Positions 36,375-44,732 of a stretch of 64,000 nucleotides of DNA are shown here, in pieces. Source of the stretch: Phytopseudomonas seleniipraecipitans (GTDB lineage: Bacteria > Pseudomonadota > Gammaproteobacteria > Pseudomonadales > Pseudomonadaceae). The stretch's first letter is position 1. Each line of letters begins with the position of its first letter. The notes beneath the pieces are model-generated. The model was given only the letters and a program-made list of their open reading frames with translations, did no database searches and was not told the origin of the DNA. Where the stretch lies: positions 167,387-231,386 of the forward strand of contig NZ_FNBM01000009.1 of NCBI RefSeq assembly GCF_900102335.1. The letters run 5' to 3'. The position numbers and the translations under genes are program-made.

Positions 36375-36593
36375 ATGTCGAAAAATCATTACTTCCTCGT
36401 CAGCTACCGGCTCGGCAAGCAGAAGAAATCAACCGAGGTGCAGACCGGCGCGCCGGTGCTGACGCCCGAGCAGGCTCGCTACCACATCGAGTCTTTGCAC
36501 AGCAGCGATCTGCCTAATGAAATTACCGACATTGAGGTAAAGCCACTGGGCGACGCAGCCGACCAGGAACCTGGGCAAGTCCGGCAAACCTGA
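36375..36593 (+). CDS. Hypothetical small protein
   Basis: The 72-residue product (start MSKNHYFLVSYRLGKQKK) has AGAGG 5 bp before the ATG. It resembles a small alpha/beta protein with TPEQARYHIESLHSSDLP in the middle and an acidic tail. It lies 9 bp upstream of the Rossmann-fold gene, so the two and the following gene form a small operon. Family unknown to me. Confidence 0.65.
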   Translation: MSKNHYFLVSYRLGKQKKSTEVQTGAPVLTPEQARYHIESLHSSDLPNEITDIEVKPLGDAADQEPGQVRQT

Positions 36594-36602
36594 GCGAACA
36601 CC

Positions 36603-37217
36603 ATGAACGAGCCACTAATGATCGAGAAAATCGCCCTGTACGGTGCACCGGATCGCATGACCGATGCTCTGCTGGAGGCGTTGCTGGATAAAGGCTTGCG
36701 GGTGGTCGTTATTGTCGACGACCCAACCGATATCGCAGCTCGTGCAAACCTGAGCGCCAAGAGTGGCAATCCATTCGACGCTGCCAGCGTCGCACGCAGC
36801 GTGGCTGGCGTGGACTCGGTAATAGCCGTGCTGAGCAGCCGTCAGCTGCGCGCGGGGTGTGATGCCGACGGTTTCGAGCGCACCTATGACGCGATCATCG
36901 CATTACTCGAAGGGCTGCCCACCGCGCGCGTGGAGCGCCTGATCCTGATCGGCGACCACGCCTGGCTGGACGATGCCGCACAGCTGCCAGCCGAGAAAAT
37001 CGAGCACCTGCAACACAGCCTGCACAAATCCCCGTTGGCCTGGACGCTAGTGGATGCGCCGGGCAACCGGGCGAGCGACAGCCAGACCAATGACCCTACT
37101 GCAATCATCACCCTGCAACATTACGCCTGCAGCGTGATAGACCAATGCCTGCCGGGAACGAGCGCCAAACAACGCATACGCGTCGACGCTCGCCCGCAGG
37201 CCGAGGAGGCCCCATGA
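36603..37217 (+). CDS. NAD(P)-binding Rossmann-fold protein (NmrA-like)
   Basis: The 204-residue protein begins with a Rossmann beta-alpha-beta unit, KIALYGAPDRMTDALLEALLDKG, which departs slightly from the GxxGxxG pattern. VDSVIAVLSSRQ and VERLILIGDHAWL correspond to later strands of atypical short-chain or NmrA-like proteins. An internal ATG at 36618 is an alternative start. The stop overlaps the next gene by 4 bp. A redox or regulatory role is an inference from the fold. Confidence 0.72.
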   Translation: MNEPLMIEKIALYGAPDRMTDALLEALLDKGLRVVVIVDDPTDIAARANLSAKSGNPFDAASVARSVAGVDSVIAVLSSRQLRAGCDADGFERTYDAIIALLEGLPTARVERLILIGDHAWLDDAAQLPAEKIEHLQHSLHKSPLAWTLVDAPGNRASDSQTNDPTAIITLQHYACSVIDQCLPGTSAKQRIRVDARPQAEEAP

Positions 37218-37462
37218 GTCCTGAAAGCTATATCCTGTTGATGATTTCCGGTTGGCTGATGCTGTCTGCCGCCATGCTCTGGGGCATGCTGCGTCTGGTC
37301 AACCGCTATCAGCTCGAAGCCCAGCTGGCCGAGGAGTTTCCACCGTTGCCGACCTCCCCCAGCACGCCCGCCTGGCGCCGTCAGCATGCGCCACGCCGTG
37401 CGCGCCTGCGTGAACGTGCCTACCGCACTTATCAGCAGCACCAGCACGCGTTGAACGCCTGA
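37214..37462 (+). CDS. Small single-pass membrane protein
   Basis: The ATG at 37214 overlaps the previous stop by 4 bp and has GAGGAGG upstream. The 82-residue product has one N-terminal transmembrane helix (YILLMISGWLMLSAAMLWGM) and a cytoplasmic Pro/Arg-rich tail with RRQHAPRRARLRERAYRTY. No family is recognised. It ends an apparent three-gene operon, followed by a terminator. Confidence 0.7.
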   Translation: MSPESYILLMISGWLMLSAAMLWGMLRLVNRYQLEAQLAEEFPPLPTSPSTPAWRRQHAPRRARLRERAYRTYQQHQHALNA

Positions 37463-37525
37463 GACCGGGCGCGGACCTGAACTGCTGCATCAGCGTCTGG
37501 CACCTGCGCAAAAACACCAGCCCAT

Positions 37526-37566
37526 AAAAAAACGCCCGTCTCGGTACCGAGTACGGGCGTTTTCTG
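37526..37566. terminator. Bidirectional rho-independent terminator
   Basis: The stem ACGCCCGT...ACGGGCGT (37532-37539 / 37553-37560), with further pairing inside, is flanked by an A-run on the left and TTTT on the right. It lies between the convergent small-membrane-protein gene and glgP and can end both transcripts. Confidence 0.85.
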
Positions 37567-37576
37567 ATTGCATCAC

Positions 37577-40033
37577 TCAGTCATCAATGCCGGCCACTTT
37601 CCAGATGTCCTTGGCATATTCGCGAATGGTGCGGTCCGACGAGAACCAGCCCGTGCGCGCGGTGTTGAGAACCGCAGCTTGCCACCAGCGATCCGGCGTA
37701 CGCCACAGCATGTCGACCTTGCGCTGCGCATCCCAGTAAGCTTGGAAGTCGGCGCAGACCAGGAAACGGTCGTGGGCCAGCAGGCCGTCGATCAGGCCAA
37801 CATAACGGCCCGGATCATCCGGCGAAAACACCCCGGAACGAATCGCCTCCAAGGCACCGGCCAGACGCTCGGACGCGGCCACCTCGGCATGCATGTTCAG
37901 GTCCCGACGCGAACGCGCAGCCACCTGTTGAGCAGTCATACCAAAGATGAACATGTTCTCGCGGCCGATCTGCTCGGACATCTCCACATTCGCGCCGTCC
38001 AGCGTGCCGATGGTCAGCGCACCGTTGAGGGCGAACTTCATATTGCTGGTGCCCGAGGCCTCCAGCCCTGCCGTGGAAATCTGCTCGGAGAGATCCGCCG
38101 CCGGGATGATCACCTCGGCGAGGCTGACGTTGTAGTTGGGGATGAACACCACTTTGAGCATGCCACGCAGCGTCGGATCGACGTTGATGGTGCGGCTGAT
38201 GTCATTGGCCAACTTGATGATCAGCTTGGCCTGGTGGTAACTGGCAGCCGCCTTGCCCGCGAAAATCTTCACCCGCGGCGCCCAGTCGGTAGCCGGGTCG
38301 TTACGCATCGCTTGGTACAGCGCCACGGTATGCAGCAGGTTGAGCAACTGACGCTTGTATTCGTGGATGCGTTTGACCTGTACATCGAAAATCGCCTGCG
38401 TATCCAGGCTGATGCCCATGCGCTCGCGAATCAGCTCAGCGAGTTCACGCTTGGCATGCTGGCGCTGTGCCGCGAACTGCTTGCGGAAAGACGATTTGGC
38501 AGCAAACGGTTCGAGCTTGCGCAGTGTGGTTTCCGGTGAATCGAGCAGCTCCTCACCGACCGCACTGACCAGCAACTCGGTCAGCTGTGGGTTGGACTGA
38601 TACAGCCAGCGGCGGAAGGTCACGCCGTTGGTCTTGTTATTGATGCGCTCCGGATATAGGCGATGGAAATCGCTGAACACGCTCTTGCGCATCAGGTTGG
38701 TATGCAACGCCGACACGCCATTGATGCTGTGCGAGCCGAGAAACGCCAGGTTGCCCATGCGCACGCGGCGACCGTGGTCTTCATCGATCAGCGAAATGGA
38801 GCGCAGCAGTTCGAAGTCATGGATGTCTTTGGCCCGCAGCGAATCGATGTGGTACGAGTTGATCAGGTAGATGATCTGCATGTGCCGCGGCAACAGGCGT
38901 TCCATCAACGACACCGGCCAGGACTCGAGCGCCTCGGGCAATAAGGTGTGATTGGTGTAAGACAGCGTGGCGACGGTCAGCTTCCACGCCTCGGCCCATT
39001 CCAGACGGTAGTCATCGACCAGCAAACGCATCAGCTCGGCCACGGCGATGGCCGGGTGGGTGTCGTTGAGCTGGATGGCAACGCGGTCGGGCAGCGAATG
39101 AATGTCGAGATTCAGCTCCAGGTGCCGGGCGATCAGATCCTGCAGCGACGCGGAGACGAAGAAGAATTCCTGGCGCAAGCGCAACTCCTGCCCGGCCTCG
39201 GTGCTGTCGGCGGGGTACAGCACGCGGGAAATACTCTCCGCCCGGACCACATCGGCAACGGCGCCAAAATGGTCTCCGGCATTGAATCGCTCCAGTTTGA
39301 GGTCTTCTTCGGCGCGGGCGCGCCACAGTCGCAGAGTATTGACGCTGGAATGGCGCCAGCCCACTACCGGCGTGTCATAGGCGATTGCACGGACCTGCTC
39401 GTTAGGCAGCCATTCGTGCCGCGGTGCCTCGCTGGACTCGGCAAGGTTGGCGACGCTACCGCCGAACCCGACGCGGTAGCTCACCTCGGGCCGCTCAAAC
39501 TCCCAGGGGTTGCCGAAGTCCAGCCAGGTTTCTGTGTGTTCCTGCTGCCAACCGTCGACCACCACCTGGCGAAACAGGCCATGCTCGTAGCGAATGCCGT
39601 AGCCGTGCGCAGCGATATTCAGTGACGCCATGCTTTCCATGAAGCATGCAGCCAGGCGGCCCAAGCCGCCATTGCCCAGCGCGGCATCCGGCTCGAGATT
39701 ACGGATCTGATCAAAGTCCACGTCAAGCTGCGCCAGCGCCTCGCGGGCCGTATCCAGCAGGCCGAGGTTGCTGAGGTTATCGACCAGCAAGCGGCCGATC
39801 AAAAATTCCAGTGACAGGTAATAGACGCGCTTCTGCTTTTGTCGGTCGACCTGCAAGGAAGCGTCTTCCCAATGATCGATGAGGTGGTCGCGAGCCGCCA
39901 GCGCGACGGCCTCGAACCAATCGTGACCATAGGCGTTACCCGGATCCTTGCCGACCGAATACCTGAGCTTGGCCAGGATCAGTTGTTTGAAAGTCTCGAC
40001 TGGGTCTGTTGCTTTCGCTGCTTCCTCGGCCAT
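37577..40033 (-). CDS. glgP: Glycogen/maltodextrin phosphorylase
   Basis: The ATG at 40033 has GGAG 10 bp upstream and falls just after the DUF2513 stop, giving 818 residues; the frame stays open to 40090 inside that gene. GT35 signatures: LEFLIGRLLVDNLSNLG, ALGNGGLGRLAACFMESMA, YGIRYEHGLFRQ, FAGKAAASYHQAKLIIKLAND and the PLP-lysine region GTSNMKFALNGALTIGTLDGAN (pyridoxal Lys within). It releases glucose-1-phosphate from alpha-1,4-glucan ends. Downstream transcription ends at the terminator at 37526-37566. Confidence 0.96.
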   Translation of the reverse strand: MAEEAAKATDPVETFKQLILAKLRYSVGKDPGNAYGHDWFEAVALAARDHLIDHWEDASLQVDRQKQKRVYYLSLEFLIGRLLVDNLSNLGLLDTAREALAQLDVDFDQIRNLEPDAALGNGGLGRLAACFMESMASLNIAAHGYGIRYEHGLFRQVVVDGWQQEHTETWLDFGNPWEFERPEVSYRVGFGGSVANLAESSEAPRHEWLPNEQVRAIAYDTPVVGWRHSSVNTLRLWRARAEEDLKLERFNAGDHFGAVADVVRAESISRVLYPADSTEAGQELRLRQEFFFVSASLQDLIARHLELNLDIHSLPDRVAIQLNDTHPAIAVAELMRLLVDDYRLEWAEAWKLTVATLSYTNHTLLPEALESWPVSLMERLLPRHMQIIYLINSYHIDSLRAKDIHDFELLRSISLIDEDHGRRVRMGNLAFLGSHSINGVSALHTNLMRKSVFSDFHRLYPERINNKTNGVTFRRWLYQSNPQLTELLVSAVGEELLDSPETTLRKLEPFAAKSSFRKQFAAQRQHAKRELAELIRERMGISLDTQAIFDVQVKRIHEYKRQLLNLLHTVALYQAMRNDPATDWAPRVKIFAGKAAASYHQAKLIIKLANDISRTINVDPTLRGMLKVVFIPNYNVSLAEVIIPAADLSEQISTAGLEASGTSNMKFALNGALTIGTLDGANVEMSEQIGRENMFIFGMTAQQVAARSRRDLNMHAEVAASERLAGALEAIRSGVFSPDDPGRYVGLIDGLLAHDRFLVCADFQAYWDAQRKVDMLWRTPDRWWQAAVLNTARTGWFSSDRTIREYAKDIWKVAGIDD

Positions 40034-40052
40034 CACAGGTTTACTCCCTGAA

Positions 40053-40451
40053 TCAGTTGTAGACGTGCCCGTTGTGGCCCTCTTCGGCACCGCTGTTGGC
40101 GGCGTATAGCATGGAGTCGGCGGTTGGCGCGTTTTTCAATCCTTCATAGGTGATGCCACCGGAGCGCGCCTGTAGAAATGCCTTCTTGGCTTGCCACTGC
40201 GACGTTTCGCGAATGCCATCGAGCAGGTCGTGACCGGTCAAGGTCAGGCCGTTGGCGATGGCAACAGGTGCGCCGTTCCACGGATGGTGCTGGGAACATT
40301 CGATGAGATTGGCCTGGCACATGAGATGAATATGATAGCTGACCGCTTCGGCACAATGCTGGCCGACGCTCTGCGGGTAGAAATGGTGGCCGGTTTCCAG
40401 TGCCTCGATCTGCAGCAGCAGCTCACGGATCAGTTCCCAATCTCGTTTCAT
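40053..40451 (-). CDS. DUF2513 family protein
   Basis: The ATG at 40451 has GAGGAG 7 bp upstream and gives 132 residues starting MKRDWELIRELLLQIEALE, the DUF2513 signature. Further conserved parts are VSYHIHLMCQANLIE and GLTLTGHDLLDGIRE, which resemble a winged-helix-like regulator fold. DUF2513 proteins are frequent in phages and accessory DNA and their function is not established. The gene is 19 bp upstream of glgP and in the same orientation, so it is probably co-transcribed with it. Confidence 0.85.
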   Translation of the reverse strand: MKRDWELIRELLLQIEALETGHHFYPQSVGQHCAEAVSYHIHLMCQANLIECSQHHPWNGAPVAIANGLTLTGHDLLDGIRETSQWQAKKAFLQARSGGITYEGLKNAPTADSMLYAANSGAEEGHNGHVYN

Positions 40452-40865
40452 CGTCGATCTCCTCATAAATTAGTCAGCGGCTGGCGGGCGCATTGCAGAG
40501 CCAGCGCCCTGCCCAAAAGCACTTAGCAATGAGTGCCCCACCCTAGGCAGAGTTCAACCCATTGGACCGATTGGTAGACGACCACTCATCCACCGCCAGG
40601 AACTCGCGACAGCACGGCGCTTCACAGCTGCACAGGTTGGCAACGCAGCGCTGCATCACGCTTGGCAAGGTGCCGGTGAAATGCGGCACTGAACCCAGCC
40701 CAAACGTAAGGCCGCGGCGCGCTAAAACTGAGCGTCCACGCATGGCAAGGGCCAGTTGCAGCTACTCATCAACCTCGCGCGCCGGGGAAATCGGCGCGCA
40801 CTCGACCCTGCGCAAGGCCGATCTGGTCAGCGCCCTGAAATAAGCCTCTCGAGCGGAGTAATGGC
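40452..40865. other. Gene-poor stretch, no supported gene
   Basis: The 414 bp between the DUF2513 gene and the DUF2892 gene contain only weak overlapping frames on both strands, without good ribosome-binding sites. A plus-strand frame ending at 40843 closes with a plausible-looking segment (GEIGAHSTLRKADLVSALK), which may be a gene remnant. Confidence 0.4.
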
Positions 40866-41129
40866 ATGAGCGAACGCAACCAGCAGCACAGCGCAATCAA
40901 CCTGGCACCGGTGGAGCGCGTCATCTCCATCGCCGGCGGGGTATTGCTGATACGCAAGGGGCTGGCGGTACGCGGCATGTTTGGCCTAGTGGATATCGCC
41001 GCCGGGGCGTTGGGAGTGTTTCGCGGCGTCACCGGTATCTGCCCAGCAAAACGCCGCATGGCGTCCAGAACGCCAGCCGCCACGCTGAAACGCCTGCCGG
41101 CCCCGCAGCGTCTATTGGGAAATGGCTGA
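40866..41129 (+). CDS. DUF2892 (YgaP-type) inner membrane protein
   Basis: The 87-residue protein contains APVERVISIAGGVLLIRKGL and GMFGLVDIAAGALGVFRGVTGICPA, the two short hydrophobic segments of DUF2892. A Cys follows the second helix, and the C-terminal tail is basic. DUF2892 domains occur alone or fused to rhodaneses such as YgaP. No operon partner is evident. Confidence 0.85.
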   Translation: MSERNQQHSAINLAPVERVISIAGGVLLIRKGLAVRGMFGLVDIAAGALGVFRGVTGICPAKRRMASRTPAATLKRLPAPQRLLGNG

Positions 41130-41175
41130 CCGCCCGGATATCAGCTAGCTGCGCTGCGCCAGCGGGCCGAAATAT

Positions 41176-41568
41176 TCAGCGGTAAGAGCAGATCATCGCC
41201 AAAAACTGGTTTTCGGTGCTGGAGCCGTGTGGCGCGGTTTCATCCCACAGCAGCAGTTCACCGTTGTAGTAAGCGAAATACAGGGCGCGATCCTGAGCGT
41301 CGCGGCTGGCGTGGCCGCATACCGCCAGGTCATCGCCGGCGGGGCTGGCAGCGGTGCCGAACAACGCGTCGAACGTCACGCCGTCCTGCTCCACCGCGGA
41401 GAACAGGCTATTTTTCGCCGCTTCAACGTCGGCGTCAGCCGGGATCACCAGAAAGCGCGTCGGATTGACCTTACCGCCGACCGGCGCCTGCGCTATCGAC
41501 GAGGTGTTGTGGCTGCCGCAGCCGGCCAGCATCAGCACGGCCAGCACGCCGGCCATCAGGGTTTTCAT
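41176..41568 (-). CDS. Small lipoprotein
   Basis: The ATG at 41568 has GGAG 8 bp upstream and gives 130 residues with a lipoprotein signal, MKTLMAGVLAVLMLAGCGS (lipobox LAGC, Cys 17). The mature part has VNPTRFLVIPADADVEAAKN, a VCGHASRDAQDRALYFAYYNGELLLWDE segment in two pieces, and a C-terminal Cys. Two or three Cys residues could form a disulfide in the periplasm. No family name is recognised. The intergenic region to ohrR contains no gene. Confidence 0.75.
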   Translation of the reverse strand: MKTLMAGVLAVLMLAGCGSHNTSSIAQAPVGGKVNPTRFLVIPADADVEAAKNSLFSAVEQDGVTFDALFGTAASPAGDDLAVCGHASRDAQDRALYFAYYNGELLLWDETAPHGSSTENQFLAMICSYR

Positions 41569-41810
41569 GGCGTTCACTCCAGAGAAAGCAGATCGGGTCG
41601 CCTGCCCGCAGAAAGTCGAAAGCGGCGAAGCGGCATTGTAGGCATGAAGGCAGGCCACGGCGCTGCACAAGATCATATAATCGACAGCCACGCTGACGAG
41701 TGCCAAACCTCCTTTACTGGCCAGCAAGCAGTCCCATGCGGGCTTGCGCTAGTATCGACATGGATGGCCCGATAAATTGCTCTCTGCCCTGCCCTGATTT
41801 CGGAGTTTTC

Positions 41811-42260
41811 ATGACCACCGACGACACCTGCGCCGACCTACTGCTCGACAATCAGGTGTGCTTTGCCCTGCACTCGACCTCGCTGATGATGACCAAGGTC
41901 TACAAGCCACTGCTCAAAAAGCTCGGCCTGACCTATCCGCAGTATTTGGCGATGCTGGTGCTCTGGGAGCGCGATGGCATCACCGTGGGTGATATCAGCG
42001 CGCGGCTGCTGACCGACCCGGGCTCGCTGACCCCGCTGCTCAAGCGCCTCGAAGCCGAAGGCCTGCTCAATCGCACCCGCAGCAGCAGCGATGAACGGGT
42101 GGTGCACCTGCAACTGACCGACAAAGGCCGGGCGCTGCGTGAACAGGCACGGCAGATTCCAGGCTGCATCATCAACGCCAGCGCACAAACCGCCAAACGC
42201 CTCTCCGCGCTCACTGCGGAACTCACTGCGCTGCGCAAGCAGCTTCATGACAGCCTCTGA
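41811..42260 (+). CDS. ohrR: Organic hydroperoxide sensor/repressor OhrR (MarR family)
   Basis: The ATG at 41811 with GGAG upstream gives 149 residues. The MarR winged helix includes TYPQYLAMLVLWERDGITVGDIS and a wing with RSSSDERVVHLQLTDKG. The reactive Cys lies in LLDNQVCFALHSTS near residue 18, and a second Cys lies in IPGCIINA near residue 121, the two-Cys OhrR type. Oxidation by organic peroxides releases the repressor. It is upstream of ohr in the same direction, with a palindromic operator in between. Confidence 0.95.
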   Translation: MTTDDTCADLLLDNQVCFALHSTSLMMTKVYKPLLKKLGLTYPQYLAMLVLWERDGITVGDISARLLTDPGSLTPLLKRLEAEGLLNRTRSSSDERVVHLQLTDKGRALREQARQIPGCIINASAQTAKRLSALTAELTALRKQLHDSL

Positions 42261-42423
42261 TACCAACGCAGTGAATGGCTGAGCCAGGCTGTAACCCCTT
42301 CTCTGATACTCACGCCTGCTCCTGGCTCTACGGTGATAGCCGCTGAAGCGCTAACAGACGAAATATCGAAAATACCTTGCGCACTAAATAAATCACGACT
42401 AGAGTTCGCATCAAGCAACTAGT

Positions 42424-42445
42424 TTGCGCACTAAATTTTAATGCG
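42424..42445. promoter_or_regulatory. Probable OhrR operator upstream of ohr
   Basis: CGCACTAAATTTTAATGCG (42427-42445) is a 19-bp palindrome with one mismatched pair, located 28 bp before the ohr ATG. Its left half (TTGCGCACTAAAT, 42424-42436) is repeated exactly at 42377-42389. AT-rich palindromes of this kind are typical of OhrR sites. The assignment rests on position and symmetry. Confidence 0.65.
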
Positions 42446-42473
42446 AATTACATTTCCTGAGCGAGGATCCATC

Positions 42474-42902
42474 ATGTCTATCGAAACCGTTGCCTACCGC
42501 GCCTACGCTGAAGCCACTGGGGGCCGTGAAGGCCGTGCCATTTCCTCTGACGGCGTACTCGACGTTGCGCTGACCACGCCCAAGGAACTCGGTGGCGCTG
42601 GCGGCCAGGGCACCAACCCGGAGCAACTGTTCGCTGCGGGCTACTCGGCCTGCTTTCTGGGTGCGATCAAATTTGTCGGCGCCCGTGACAAGCACAAGGT
42701 ATCGCCGGACAGCTGGATCGAAGGCATCGTCGGCATCGGCGCCGTGCCCACCGGTTTCGCTATCGAAGTGGAACTGAAGATCACCCTGCCAGGCCTGGAC
42801 CGTGAAGAAGCACAGGCGCTGATCGACAAGGCGCACATCGTCTGCCCTTACTCCAACGCCACGCGCGGGAATATTGACGTGACCCTGACGCTGGTCGAGT
42901 GA
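42474..42902 (+). CDS. ohr: Organic hydroperoxide resistance protein Ohr
   Basis: The ATG at 42474 gives 142 residues. Ohr is a thiol peroxidase that reduces organic and fatty-acid hydroperoxides using lipoylated proteins. The two catalytic Cys residues lie in AGYSACFLGAIKFV (~60) and AHIVCPYSNATRGNIDV (~124); the catalytic Arg would be the one in GGREGRAISSDG near residue 18. It starts 213 bp after ohrR and is followed by a strong terminator. Confidence 0.96.
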   Translation: MSIETVAYRAYAEATGGREGRAISSDGVLDVALTTPKELGGAGGQGTNPEQLFAAGYSACFLGAIKFVGARDKHKVSPDSWIEGIVGIGAVPTGFAIEVELKITLPGLDREEAQALIDKAHIVCPYSNATRGNIDVTLTLVE

Positions 42903-42916
42903 TCGTCTCGCGCTGA

Positions 42917-42954
42917 AACGCAAACGCCCCGGACTCTTCCGGGGCGTTTGCGTT
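42917..42954. terminator. Strong bidirectional terminator after ohr
   Basis: A perfect 17-bp stem (AACGCAAACGCCCCGGA and its complement) with a 4-base loop lies between ohr and the convergent monooxygenase gene. Confidence 0.85.
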
Positions 42955-42959
42955 GCGGC

Positions 42960-43229
42960 TCAAGCGGCACGGCTTTGCAGGTGCTGGATGACGCCGTTAC
43001 GCCAGGCGCTGTCCAGTACCTCCTGAAGCAGCGGCGCGCGAAAGTAACGATCCAGATCACTGGGCTTGCGCCAACGACCAGATAGCTGCCAATGATCCCG
43101 GTCGCGCTGCAGCTCGAACGCCAGGCAACCTTCCAGGCCACGCATCGGTTCCAGCAGATCGCGCAAATACCCGCCCAGCTCTTCACTGCGACCAGGTGGA
43201 GCGTCAAGAACGGTGATATGGGTCTGCAT
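42960..43229 (-). CDS. Antibiotic biosynthesis monooxygenase (ABM/YgiN-like) domain protein
   Basis: The ATG at 43229 with GGAG 8 bp upstream gives 89 residues, the size of a single ABM ferredoxin-like domain. Features: THITVLDAPPGRSEELGGYL, the CLAFELQRDRDHWQLSGRW strand pair and DLDRYFRAPLLQEVLD. Such proteins act as cofactor-free monooxygenases or quinone-handling enzymes. It is the third gene of an operon with an AhpD-like protein and an SDR, 23 bp after the former. Confidence 0.82.
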   Translation of the reverse strand: MQTHITVLDAPPGRSEELGGYLRDLLEPMRGLEGCLAFELQRDRDHWQLSGRWRKPSDLDRYFRAPLLQEVLDSAWRNGVIQHLQSRAA

Positions 43230-43252
43230 CTGCGTATCTCCTTTCATGATCA

Positions 43253-43702
43253 TCACGGCGGCGAGGCATCGGCACTGGCGAGCACCTCACGCAGTGCTTG
43301 CGCCGCATCGATGGCACGAGGAAAACCGGCCGTGACGGTGGTCAGGTAGATGATTTCCTTGAGCTCATCGGCCGTGACGCCCAGTCTCAGTGCGTAGCCG
43401 GCGTGGATTTTCATCTGCGGCAGGTTGCCCTGAGCCGCGAACGCCGACACGGTAGCGAGCTGGCGGGTGCGATGGTCGAGCACCTCGCGACCCCAAACAT
43501 CACCCAACGCGTAGTCGGTGATGGCGCCAGCGAGAAACGGAAAATCCTTGTGCATTTGCTGCAGCACCGGCTGGCCGCCTGTGCCGGCGAGCGTCTCGAT
43601 GACCTTTTCGCCTCGCACACGGCGCTCGTCCTGGGTTGCTTCGGCAGGCACTACGGCAATTGCCAGCAGCAATGTTGGCAGGGTGAACCATGAATTGTTC
43701 AT
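43253..43702 (-). CDS. Exported carboxymuconolactone decarboxylase/AhpD-like protein
   Basis: The ATG at 43702 has AGGAG 8 bp upstream and gives 149 residues. The N-terminus is a Sec-type signal peptide (NNSWFTLPTLLLAIAVVPA). The mature part matches the CMD family: GREVLDHRTRQLATVSAFAA, NLPQMKIHAGYALRLGVTADELKEII and TVTAGFPRAIDAAQ. The CxxC of AhpD is absent, so it is more like the gamma-CMD branch. Export is unusual for the family. It is 17 bp after the SDR gene. Confidence 0.85.
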   Translation of the reverse strand: MNNSWFTLPTLLLAIAVVPAEATQDERRVRGEKVIETLAGTGGQPVLQQMHKDFPFLAGAITDYALGDVWGREVLDHRTRQLATVSAFAAQGNLPQMKIHAGYALRLGVTADELKEIIYLTTVTAGFPRAIDAAQALREVLASADASPP

Positions 43703-43719
43703 GATCAGCGCTCCTCGGC

Positions 43720-44457
43720 TCAATGGATGCTTGCGGTGGGACGAATCACCAGCTCGCTGACATCGACATCCGCCGGCTGCTCGATGGCATAGGCCACAGC
43801 TCGGGCGATTGCTTCCGGGCTGATGGCAACCTTGCGAAACTCGCGCATGGCCTCGCGCGCACCTTCATCAGAGATGGTTTCCGCCAGCTCGGACTCGACC
43901 ACGCCGGGCGATACCAGGGTGACGCGAATATCCCCGCCGACTTCCTGGCGCAAACCGTCACTGATCGCCCGCACTGCATATTTGGTGGCGCAATAGACCG
44001 CTGCCGTCGGCGATACCCGATAGGCACCGATAGACGCCACGTTGATGATCTGGCCGCTGCGTTGCTTCTGCATGATCGGCAGGGCCGCAGCGATGCCATG
44101 CAGCACACCGCGGATATTGACGTCGATCATCTGGTTCCACTCGTCGAGCTTGAGCGCTTCGATCATCGACAGCGGCATCACCCCAGCGTTGTTGAGCAGC
44201 ACGTCGACGCGGCCGTATTTGGTCATGGCAGCATCGACGAAAGCCTGCACATCGGCTGCGTCAGTGACATCCAGTCGGCGAGCGATGGCTTTGCCGCCAG
44301 CAGCCTGGATTTCTTTTACCAGTTGCTGGAGCCGCTCGACACGCCGTGCGCCTAGCACGACCCGGGCGCCCTTCTCTGCCAGCAACCGCGCGCAGCCTTC
44401 GCCGATACCGCTGCTGGCGCCAGTGATCAGTACAACTTTTTCTTGGATATTGGACAT
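43720..44457 (-). CDS. Short-chain dehydrogenase/reductase
   Basis: The 245-residue classical SDR has the cofactor motif VVLITGASSGIGEGCARLLA, VDVLLNNAGVMPLS, the catalytic Ser in QIINVASIGAYRVSP and the YCATK active-site motif. ARRVERL after the second strand suggests NADP preference. It heads the operon with the exported CMD protein and the ABM protein. An AraC regulator is divergent 275 bp away and is probably its controller. Confidence 0.93.
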   Translation of the reverse strand: MSNIQEKVVLITGASSGIGEGCARLLAEKGARVVLGARRVERLQQLVKEIQAAGGKAIARRLDVTDAADVQAFVDAAMTKYGRVDVLLNNAGVMPLSMIEALKLDEWNQMIDVNIRGVLHGIAAALPIMQKQRSGQIINVASIGAYRVSPTAAVYCATKYAVRAISDGLRQEVGGDIRVTLVSPGVVESELAETISDEGAREAMREFRKVAISPEAIARAVAYAIEQPADVDVSELVIRPTASIH

Positions 44458-44732
44458 GACACGATCCTCTGGTGAGTGCGGCTCACTGCGCCGCGGTGAC
44501 TCCAGAGAGTAGGCAGTTGAAGGATTTTTCGTTAGTCGATTGCTGGAGGATTATTGCCTGATTCTGCAAAGCTACGTGTTAACCAACTCTGTCGTGCCCC
44601 ATGGATGCTGGCCAAGTGATCATGAATTGCCTATTACTCTCACATGCTTGCCCATTCCTGCGAAGCGCTGTTGTCGCGCGGGACGTTTGGGCAAATCCCG
44701 GATAGTCTGCGCCGAGACTCAGGAGCGCCCCG

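Noticed and set aside
40543..40843. Overlapping small frames on both strands between the DUF2513 and DUF2892 genes
   Set aside because: No convincing start signals and neither translation shows a domain. The plus-strand end looks slightly protein-like but is too short to call.
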